Shown here: in pieces, positions 10,735-20,112 of the stretch | How the letters are laid out: each line of letters begins with the position of its first letter | Numbering within the stretch: position 1 is the stretch's first letter | NCBI GenBank assembly: GCA_006386115.1 | Contig: VFIW01000077.1 | Span: forward strand, 124,001-188,000 | Origin: Globisporangium splendens | Taxonomy: Eukaryota > Oomycota > Peronosporomycetes > Pythiales > Pythiaceae | Length of the DNA: 64,000 nt | Direction of reading: 5' to 3' | Notes under the pieces: generated by a model | Seen by the model: only the letters and a program-made list of their open reading frames with translations | Database searches by the model: none | What the model was told of the DNA's origin: nothing | Translations under genes and position numbers: made by a program

Positions 10735-11941
10735 TCATTGCGTTGGAGGATCCGATGCCAGCAAACCTGGTTCTCTCCATTCGCGCATGGCAAATATCAG
10801 CGCATAGTGGTTCTTCAAATGGTAAATGAGCACGCACTTGTCTCGAGAAAACTCATACCACAATGCGTACCATGCCTCTGTGCGTTGCTCTTCCGAGTCT
10901 TGTGATGCTGCCTCCTTCGTAACTTCACCGCCTCCTGAACTGCGCTTCCCCATAAACAATGTCGAGCGTAGATTTCCAGCAATTCCCAGCCGCCTTTTAT
11001 CCTCTTCGTTACTGTCGATCGCGCCGACAGCACGAACGATGGCTTCATTCCCGCAGATCGCCGTACTCGGATTCTGCGGCCGTTCCAATTTTGCGAGTCC
11101 ATCGATCAAATGCAAGTACTGGTACAAAGCGTCTTGAAACTTTTCTTTGCGACCTTGCGGAGAGCCTTGATCGAACAACACCAAATCGATCTCAAACGAC
11201 ACGCTTGTTTGGTCTTTTCTCACTTGAGCACTGCTTACACCTTCAACCTCGTACTCGCCAGGAGTTTGTTTTGTTGCCACGTCGTTATGGAGCAACTCGC
11301 TAAGCAAATGCGTAGACTGGGTGACAATCTTCTTGATGCAAGACGACGCCGTGCCGAGCAATATCTTCTTCGTGAGCTTTTCTGTTCCCTTCAAGATCCG
11401 TCGCGCATCACAAAAGCAAGATGTTAACAGAATTTACAACAGCACTTCAAAATTCTATTCACCATACCCCGAATTCGTAGCCTGGTCGGTGAGCAAGTTC
11501 CTCGCGAACGGCAGCTTCAAGTTCATCAAGGTCCATCTCAGCAATGCCTCCTGCAAGCTGAACGAGACGTTTCTGTCGTTTGATTCGCTCTGTTGTCATT
11601 CCTTTGTAGTGTTCCAACAAGTCAGCGCACGTCCAGTCTTGGTCTTTCAGTGTCAAGGCGTTGAGAGCTCCAGCTGCACAGAGTCAACAGTCCCACATCA
11701 GCCATGGCAAAGCCTAAAACCACACAACTGCGAGCAGAATAACAAGATTCCTACCGACACTTGCAGCAGCACAGCACGGAGACGGCTGGTTCACCCAGGA
11801 CCGCATCACTTTTCTCGAGCACGCAATCGCGAAATGATCTTTCTGAGTGAGCATCACACTGTCTCGAGGCAAGCCCGTCGTAAACAGCAGTGCATCTTCA
11901 TCCAGATTGGCCGATGCAGTCTCGTCTGCAGAGCTAGCCAT
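10735..11941 (-). CDS. Unrecognised protein with papain-like-style Cys and His motifs
   Basis: Three exons join in phase: 11755-11941, 11468-11673 and 10735-11388, giving 347 aa before the first stop. The start ATG at 11941 is followed by an acidic leader. The N-terminal part contains NQPSPCCAAASVAGALNAL, a Cys followed by a small-residue helix; near the end is KNHYALIFAMREW, a His in a hydrophobic strand. This pairing is reminiscent of papain-fold Cys peptidases or their inactive relatives, but I do not recognise the family and assign no function. The reading stops at TGA (10735-10737), yet the same frame continues open for 39 more codons (containing LTARKGQRP and WQGYKI) to a second TGA at 10615-10617. 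The tail may be lost by mutation, restored by a sequence correction, or reached by readthrough. Confidence 0.65.
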
Positions 11942-12391
11942 TTGTCTCGATTCGCACGTTTTTTTTTCGTTCTGGGGTTATGAATCAAATTCAAATATGG
12001 TGCGGTTCATTGACTCGTCGCCGCAGTTCTGCCCATCTCTGAAATCCATTGGGTGGTTGTCGGCTCTTCAGACAGACTGCTGATTCTTTGGGATATTTCT
12101 GGGCACACGACTGCACTCCGATGAGCTTTGGCATCAATCTGGCAGGTACCAGTTGTTTTAGCTGCAAACCCAACATGAAAAATAAACACGACACTGCTCG
12201 AACACCTCGCACTCGATCCTCTCTTTCACTTAGAATTCAGCATCACTCTTTCTCTCTCAATACTCTTTCTCTGTTCTCTCTCTTTGCTTCCCGTACTCTG
12301 CTCTGCGGCGCCAGCTCTCCTTCATTTGTGCAGCATACAACAACCCGCTTATACGCGTTATTGTCGTGGAAGCAGAGAACAAATGGTGCGC
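11942..12391. other. Intergenic gap
   Basis: It holds the 5' flank of the preceding minus-strand gene and the 3' flank of the SR factor gene, with pyrimidine-rich stretches (CTCTTTCTC) near 12250. No gene is seen. Confidence 0.4.
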
Positions 12392-13592
12392 TTAATCACG
12401 ACGAGGTGGGGAGCCACTGCGGCGGCGAGGAGGCGAGCGGCTGCGGTGACGGCTGCGGCTGCGGTCGCGACCACTGCTGCGTCCATGGTGGTCACGGTGG
12501 TAGTCGCGGCGAGGGGAGCGCGAGCGCGAGTGGCGACGAGGACGGTCGCTGTAGCGTCCGCGGCTTCTGCTATGGTAGTCGTCATCCCGGCGTTCACGAC
12601 CGCCGTACCGGTCGCCTCCTCCGTATCGGTCGCCGCCGCCACGACGGTCATCGTAGCGGTCACCACGGTCGAAATCACGCTCGTCACGCTCCCCGCCACG
12701 GCCGCCAGAGTAGAACTCTCTTGGATTGTCTGGACGGCGCTGCTTGGCGAACTGCACGCGCAACTCACGGCCCTGGAACTCCTTGCCCTCCATGGCTTCG
12801 ATGGCGTCCTCGGCGTCGCGCTTCTGCATGAAACGCACGAACGCGAAGCCGCGCGACTCGGTCGAGCCACGGGCGCGAGGGATGTACACATCACCGATCT
12901 CACCAAACCTGGTATGAAAGAAGACAAGCCATGATTATATCCAATGAGTTGGCACAATTTCCACAATCTGCAACAAGAGCAAAGGACTCTTACTTGGCGA
13001 AAATCTCTCGCAGCTCGTCGTTGCTATTGTGTCGTCAGGAGCACCGCAGCATCACATACACACGAGGGGAAGGAAGGAAGCACGCGTTAGACACTTGACT
13101 TGACTCTCACACAGGATACCACACCACACAGGGAACAGGCAGTAGGCTCCACACGCTGACGATGAAGAAAAAAAACAGTGTGCCGGAACTCGTACATTTC
13201 GTCACTGCCATCCCACAGACACGTCAACAACAGACAGCACACGACTCCTCGTCACACACTCATTCATTCACGCCCTCTCCGCAACAAAATACAGACTGAC
13301 ATGCACGCCGCCAGCACGCTCGAGAGCCACCCAAAGCCGCACCCACTCCCCTCTGTTCTCCACAGCGACCGCACAGCAAATCGCCACAGAAACAGAAACA
13401 GACAGACGCGCGGCTTCCCTCCCTTCCCTCTCGTCACCAGCGACAGACACGCTGGCGCGGATCCCTTCCCTTCGCGCACACCAGCCGCCACATGCACCTC
13501 TCTCTCTCTCTCGAAACGTCGACTCACCCGATCTGGAACGGCACGTTGTCGACCTTGAGCGTGAACATCGAGTCCACGTTGGGCGGCGCCAT
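12392..13592 (-). CDS. SR-family splicing factor (SRSF2-like)
   Basis: A single RRM at the N-terminus followed by a glycine- and RS-rich tail is the layout of SC35/SRSF2-type splicing factors, which define exons and recruit the spliceosome in the nucleus. Exons 13528-13592, 12994-13023 and 12392-12908 give 203 aa. The RRM shows RNP2 ([11 protein letters not shown]), [19 protein letters not shown] and RNP1 (RGFAFVRF). After it come a Gly/Arg/Asp stretch with DRYGG repeats and SRSRSP/RDRSRSR dipeptide runs. The middle exon is only 30 nt and the first intron is 504 nt, far longer than others here, which is often the case in SR genes that regulate their own splicing. Start at the ATG of [10 protein letters not shown]. 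Confidence 0.92.
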
Positions 13593-14101
13593 CTTGACTC
13601 TTGCTTCTGCGGTTTCTTCTTGGGAAATGGAGGCGAAGGGGTGGGTGGGGAGGCGACTAGGCGGAATCCAACCAATGCAATTGTAGCCCCCTTCCCTGTC
13701 TTTTTCACCCAGATATTTGGGTAGGGGTTTTGGGAAAGCAGATTATTGGGACATTAGTTTAAAGAGGAGATGGGATACTCATTTTAAGAGAACTATTGTT
13801 GCTTCAAGCAATAGTATTGTTGTCAACCAGTTATTGTTGCCAGAGAATTGCATTATTGCCAGCTTGAGTGAACGTCCTGCCGTTATCACTCGTTCCTAAA
13901 CTCAGAGATCTCGACTCTGGCCGTCTGACAACGAATAGAATCTCCGTCAACGATATCACAAAACACACACCGCACACGCATGAGGAACCAAATGCAAGCA
14001 ATCTTGTTTCGAGAAGGAAAAGAATGTATTACATGCAACATTGACTCAACCATCACAACGGGATGATACTCTCTCGATACACAATTCAAGCAGCACACCA
14101 C
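13593..14101. other. Intergenic gap
   Basis: It contains the 5' flank of the SR factor gene and the 3' flank of the elongase gene, with AT-rich runs near 13730-13870. No coding sequence or repeat can be supported. Confidence 0.4.
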
Positions 14102-15012
14102 TTACACGTTCTTTTTGGTCTTCTTACTGCCGCCAAGGACGTACGCGCGAATGTAGAAGTTCATGAACAGCCAGAAGAGCGACTGCACGTAGAAGAGGTA
14201 CAGGATCGGGATCTTGGTTGGGAAGCCCGGGCACTGGCGCGAGTACAGCATGTACCCTTGCACGTTCATGATCACGAACTGCGTCAACTGCATCGACGTC
14301 AGGTACTTTTTCCACCAGATGTCGCGCGTGTGCGCGCTCACAAAGTAGTACGTGTACATGATGGTGTGCACGAAGCCGTTGAGCACGATCGTGGCGTAGC
14401 TGTCGCCGTCCTGCGCGCAGCGGAAGGTCACGTAGTAGAAGACGAGCACGGTCAAGTGGTGGTACACATGGAGCACCGAGAGTTGCTTCCACTTCTTGCC
14501 CACCACGATGAAGAACGTGTCGCACAGGTCGAGGATCTTGGACAGGAAGAACAGGTAGAGCACGTTGCCCATGACGGGGTTGGACGCGTTGAACGCGTTG
14601 CACGGCGCCGCCGTGTAGTTCTGCATTGCATCAAGCAAAAAAGCAACAGAAAACACCATGTTAGCACCAAAACAGCGACCTCTTTGACAGAACAGGTTGC
14701 ACTTACGTTGCGGTACGCTTGGATGGCGGCTTCAAGACACATGTAGGAGCAGACGATGACCTGGAACGGGTTGTAGATGAACTGGAGTGCGCTGGTGTTG
14801 AGCGCCGGGACGCCAGCCTTCATGAGCGCCGTGCCGAAGATCACGAACACGAGGTAGCCGACGCAGATGGCGTACACACTCGCAAAGTTGGCGAGCGGGT
14901 AGGCGGCCATCGGGTTGAGTTTGTACGCGCCATTCGGGTCGACCCACACCAAGAGCTTCTGCTCCGTCGCGTCCGCCCACTCGTAGTAGCTCTGCAGCAG
15001 CTCCGTCGCCAT
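14102..15012 (-). CDS. ELO-family very-long-chain / PUFA elongase
   Basis: It is the condensing 3-ketoacyl-CoA synthase of the ER fatty acid elongation cycle. Two exons (14707-15012, 14102-14620) give 274 aa. The histidine box HVYHH lies at ~151-155, preceded by KILDLCDTFFIVVGKKWKQLS, the family's loop before the active site. NGFVHTIMYTYYF and MQLTQFVIMN are further ELO segments. Six or seven membrane helices and a lysine-rich C-terminus (KKTKKNV), fitting ER retention, are visible. The wording around the His box is closer to PUFA elongases than to the saturated-acid branch, but substrate length cannot be decided from sequence. The ATG at 15012 is chosen; an upstream in-frame codon is not ATG. 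Confidence 0.92.
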
Positions 15013-15034
15013 CGCGATGCTCAAGAGATGGCGC

Positions 15035-15052
15035 GAATTAGGAAATGAGAGC
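15035..15052 (-). promoter_or_regulatory. Inr/FPR-like core promoter of the elongase
   Basis: On the minus strand it reads GCTCTCATTTCCTAATTC, close to the oomycete pattern of an initiator (TCATTC-like) followed by a CAATTT-like flank, 23-40 nt before the ATG. Confidence 0.45.
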
Positions 15053-15103
15053 GAACGGCGGCTGGATCTGCTCCCGACTCGGACGCAGTGGTGCCGTCCC
15101 GGT

Positions 15104-15173
15104 GGTGTCAGCGCAGTGGTATCAGCGCAGTGGTTTCAGTACAGAGGCGTCATCGCAGTGGCGTCAGCGCACC
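15104..15173. repeat. 14-bp minisatellite, five units
   Basis: Units are ggtgtcagcgcagt, ggtatcagcgcagt, ggtttcagtacaga, ggcgtcatcgcagt and ggcgtcagcgcacc, directly abutting. The unit length is not a multiple of three and the array sits just upstream of the elongase promoter. Confidence 0.85.
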
Positions 15174-15744
15174 CACCCTTACAACAGACGGCTACGCCTG
15201 CCGTTCGCTACCGTCATCGCCGGACGGCACTGCGCCGGAATTCACGCCATTGCGCGCCCGTGAGCTGCGCCGACTGATGTAATCGCGCCTGACTGCCGCT
15301 GTAATCGCCGTCACACGCGCGATTGCGCTCCCCGCTTGTGCCATCAGCATCTGCCTCATGCACTCGGCATCGAAGGGTACGGGTCGGGTTTCATGCGTTG
15401 AAACCCATTGAAGCCATCTTTCGTTGCGGACGTTGTATCATACAACGTAGAACTGGTTGTGACCCTTGCTGCTCTGTCTCCATTGTGCTCGCCACTATGG
15501 AAATCCAGGATCGAGTGCTGCTCAACGTTTCGATTTCCAAGCACACCAGTTTCTTCGTGGGGAATACTTGATTGGTTGATACTACAAGGAGATAAAGCGA
15601 TGTAGCGTGACTAAATCGCCGGGAACGTAATGCAAAGTGTACCGAGATATTTATCACCATTCACACATAGTAGATCTAATATGGCGAAGACTGCATTTAC
15701 AGCCTGAACGCCAAGAGGCTGCAGCAATGCAGCATGCTCGCTCG
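15174..15744. other. Intergenic gap, elongase to ABCC-A
   Basis: No gene is recognised between the minisatellite and the ABCC-A stop codon. The sequence just after that stop is unrelated to the corresponding flanks of the other ABCC genes. Confidence 0.4.
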
Positions 15745-18700
15745 TTAAAGCAAGCGATCCAAATACCCGCCTTCTCTCGCCAACTCGTAAAACACACCCT
15801 TCGGGTTCTGCACCAAATTATTCGCCGAATCAAACTCCACCACATTCCCGTCGCTCAACACCATAATGCGATCCGAGTCCAACACGGTCGCCAGACGATG
15901 AGCGATCGTCAGCACCGTCGCGTCCTTGAAGTCACGATCGATCATCGTCTGCAACTTCTTCTCCGTCGCATGGTCGATCGACGCCGTCGCCTCATCCATC
16001 ACCACAATGCGAGTCTGCGTCAACAACGCACGAGCCATGCACAGCATCTGACGCTCGCCCACACTGAAGTTCTCACCATTCTCGCTCAACTCGTACGACA
16101 ACTGGTTCTCCAACGAACCGATCTGTTCCTTCATCTCGACCTTTTCGAACGCCGACCAGATCTCCGCGTCCGTGAACTCATCGAACGGGTCCATGTAGGC
16201 ACGCAGGGTTCCCTTGAACAAGACTGGCGATTGAGGGATGATCGACAACTTGGAGCGCAAAGAACGCAGAGGCATGGTCGAGATGTCTTCGCCGTCGATC
16301 AGGATACGACCAGCATCCAACTCATTGATTCGGAAGAGCGCCATGGTGAGACTTGACTTGCCAGCGCCAGTTCGACCGACGATACCGATCTTCTCGTTGT
16401 TCTTGATGTCGAACGAGAGTCCCTTGAGCACGGCTGGAGCGCCTTCCTTGTAGCTGAACACGACGTTGTCGAATGTGATCGTGCCTTGACGTGGCCACTG
16501 GGTCGGTGGTTCAATGGTCAGTGGTTTCTGTGAGCCTTCGGGCGGGATCGTAGTATACTCCATAACTCGCTCGGGACTCACCATGAGGACCTCAACGGTC
16601 GACCAAGACTGCACGATACTTGCCAGACCGCTATCGATGCTGAGCGCGTATGTGAACACAAGACCAACGAGGCCAGGCGACAAAAAATCGCGCAGATACA
16701 CCAGAGCAGACACGATCACGATGATGACGCCAGAGCCAACGAGCTGCATGCGAACGCCGAACCACTGATTGGTGGCTGTTTCAGCAAACCACATGACATT
16801 GTTCACGTCAATGAAATCGACGTTCTCAGCTATTACACGATCAACGTACTCCGGTCCAAACGCTCGAATGGTCACGACGCCTGCTTCGGACTGGGCTACG
16901 TGACTCAGCACAGGCGACTTGGACACTTTCCAGAGTCGCGAGATCTCCCGCGATGGCGCCAGATAGAGGTTCCCAATCTTCGCATAAATGTACACGAGAG
17001 GCAGGATCAGGAGCCCAAGAAAGTTGACCATGTACACCGCGACTGCTAGTTGGCAGATGGTCGAGAACAGCGTCGCAATGAAGGCGCCAAAATACGTTGG
17101 AAGTGAATAGTCTACTGTTCCCACATCGGCTCCATACCGATTCACGATCCGACCGATCGGATTCGCATCGAAGTACTTCATAGGAGCGCGCAGCAGTGAT
17201 TCCGTCATGGAATCAAACAGATGCCGCGCCGCTCGAAGACCCAAAAATGTCGAGAACGTCGCGCGAGCGAGGACCATGAACGCGATGCTACCCCCAAGCG
17301 CAGCGTACACCACCAAGTTGAACTCCGTTTCGTCTTTGTCGTATTTTCTGGCAATGTCCTTCCCCCCAGTCCAGTGACTCAACCACAAGTCGCTGCTGAT
17401 CTGGAACCCCTGCCATAACGTCAGTATGATGGGCAGAAGAACGCACACTTTAGTGCCACCGATGGCACCGAGGTACAACTTGTACACGTGCTTGGACACG
17501 CGACCTACTTCCCGCTCTTCATCACCCACCAGACGACCAGCGTCAGCCTTCGCTGCTTCTGAACCATGCTCCATGGCGTCTCGAACTTTTTCAGAAGAAG
17601 GATTCTGGGCATACAAACCCCGCGGCTTGCTGATTTCGATCCGCTCCCCCTTCAGCTCTCCATCTTCCACCAGGATCTTGTAGTTGGCTGCACCAGACGC
17701 GATAATATCGGGACTGTGCGTCACCAAAATGACCGTCTTGTTCTGTAGCAACCCGCAGATGCACTTGCTGAAGATCTCACTTTGGACCACGGCGTCCACA
17801 GCCGCAAGCGGAGAGTCCAAGATGAACAGATCGGCATCCGAGTAGCACGCTCGCGCCAGACTCAGTCGAGCCCTTTGGCCGCCAGACAAGTTGATTCCTT
17901 TTTCACCGATTTCGGTCGCGTCGCCGCCTGGGAACTGCGCCAAGTCTGGGAGAAACCCGCACGCTTCCAGCACTTTCTGGTACCTCTGTGGATCGAAAGC
18001 ATTGCCAAACAGGATATTGTCTCGGATCGTCATGTTCTGGATCCATGTTTGCTGCGAGTAGTATGCCACACGACCGCGCACAAACACACTGCCAGAGATC
18101 TTTTCCATCTCACCCAGCAGCGCTGAGCAGAACGAGGATTTGCCGCCACCGACAGTACCATGGACAACGACCAAGTCGCCTTTCTTGACCTCTACGTTCA
18201 CATTCTGCAAGACCGGTGGAGCCCCTTTGCTTCACGAAAATGCGCCATCTCTCACCGAGACAACGACGTCGAGTGGCTGAGAAGGGTCCTCGCGAATGAC
18301 GTTGTCAGGCTCGAATTCGTCGGCATTAAGGTACTCCGCCATACGATCCAGGGACACCTTTGCCTGGAGGTACGTCTGAAGAACGCTCGGGAGATCTGCG
18401 AGCGGACTGCGCAGCGCGTTGAAGAGCGCGATGGCCGTGAACACCTTGGCCGCCGTCAGCACTTGGTCCATCGCGGTAGCGTAAACCGCGAACGAGACCG
18501 TCGAGACGACGATCGGAGACGCCCACAGAATAAAGATGTCGAGTGCATCGAGGTACATGAAGTGGCCCATGGCAGCGATCTCGGGCGCGCGCACTTTGCC
18601 GATCTTGGCAGCAAACTTGCTTTCCCAGGCATTTAGCTTCACGATCTGAATCGCATTGAACGCTTCCTTGATCACCTGCATGCGCGCGTCGCGGTTCCTG

Positions 18701-19527
18701 AAGATGTCGCCTAGCACTCGCCCCTCGACTTTGGCTACGAAGTAGGTAATGACCATGGACACAGCCATGACAACCAGTCCCGCGAACACAGCGTACCCGA
18801 TGAGGTAGTAGAGCATGAGCAGGATGATGACGGTCTGGATCGGCAGGATCCAGACGTGGTTGATCTGGAACGCAGCCCAGAGGATGCTCTCGATGTCCGA
18901 CGTGAACAGGTTGGCGATATCTGCGACCTTGGCCACGGTCTTGCTCTGGACGCTGCGACGCATGGCCTTCTGGAACAAGAGCGACTTGAGCGAGATCGTG
19001 AGCCGCATCGCAATCATCTGGACGTAGAAATTGGTCTGTGCCGTCACGATGGCGTTCACGATACGCGACGCGAAGAACGCGCTCAGCCAGATACTCAGCG
19101 TGTGCATGTCGAGCACGGGTGCCGTGAACGCGTTGATCACGTAGTTGAGCACCGCGGGCGCCAGCAGATTGCACGACGCCGTGAACGCCGTGCCCATGCC
19201 GCAGAGGAAGAGCGGCGCGCCGTACGTGGCACAGATGGCCACCATGATCGACTTGCCGTGGTGCTCGTACTGCGCGTTGTACTTGGCGAACGCTGTCGCT
19301 GTCGCGTTCTCGCCCTCGAGCGGCCACATGTCGCTCGCATGCAGCTGCCGCACGTTGCCTTTCGCCATCAGCGGCTCCACGAACGCAAAGAGCATGCGCG
19401 ACACGAAGGACGCGTCACTGGGGAGGCGATTGGAAGCGTCATGGTCGTCGTTATGGTTGGCGTGAGACGGGAGCGCGCCGTACGCGTTCTTCGTGCGCGG
19501 CGACGAGCGCAGCGGCTGGGCGCTCAT
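15745..19527 (-). pseudogene. ABCC-A: MRP-type transporter with one nonsense codon
   Basis: The reading from the ATG at 19527 is a complete 1261-codon ABCC gene interrupted by one TGA at 18232-18234 (codon 432), where the paralogs have TGG (Trp) in a (S/G)WSKD..P context. On both sides the frame is open and the fold complete: TMD1, NBD1 (Walker A GTVGGGKSS ~457, signature LSGGQRAR), TMD2, NBD2 (Walker A ~1051, signature FSVGERQM). It could be a recent pseudogene, a readthrough gene, or a consensus error. If translation restarted at the following ATG, an 820-residue NBD1-TMD2-NBD2 product lacking TMD1 would result. NBD1 is nearly identical in DNA to that of ABCC-D. It sits head to head with ABCC-B. 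Confidence 0.8.
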
Positions 19528-20112
19528 GAGGAGCTAATGGTTGACTGCAGCGGGGGGAACACGCCGCTGTTCGAGGGATGGCCATGCGGGCATCCATCAG
19601 CAGGGTTCAGACAGTGTGACCGACTGTGGTGATGGGTGATCATCCAGAATTTGGTGCATGACCTCATTCTGCGAGCTGACAGAGTGTCGCGTGCCCAGAA
19701 TGAAATTTTGGGAGTGAGGAGCGCGGCTTGCGTTGTGATCGCGGGCGTCGCAGAAGGCTGAAGGTTGAAGGCAAACGTTAAATCGTCCAGCTGCTTAACA
19801 CCATGATTGGTTCGCCCATGAGAAGTAGACTCAGCTGATCAACAGGACGGACCATAGTGAGGAAAGCTTTCGAATGCAAGAGTCCTGATAAATGCCAACA
19901 TCCGTCTCAAGATTGATTTGCAAAGGTTCCGACGAAACGCTGAGGCTGGGTACCAAACTTGAAGCATGCCGACGTACCCACTACGTTTTGGTGCGATTGC
20001 CAATCCATCATCAGCACCCTCTCATCATCACCATATCATTCCGACTGCGACCAAAACAGACACGCACGAGGTCTCTCAGTCTTCGATTCGCTGCATCCGG
20101 CCATCGTCGAAC
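19528..20112. other. Divergent promoter region ABCC-A / ABCC-B
   Basis: About 585 nt separate two divergent transporter starts, so regulation may be shared. Pairs of TCATT-like sequences are present, but no complete Inr/FPR element can be supported. Confidence 0.4.

Noticed and set aside
10698..10735. A 38-nt GT..AG intron that would remove the TGA in the 10.7-kb gene
   Set aside because: Too short compared with the other introns, and joining it would shift the downstream frame.
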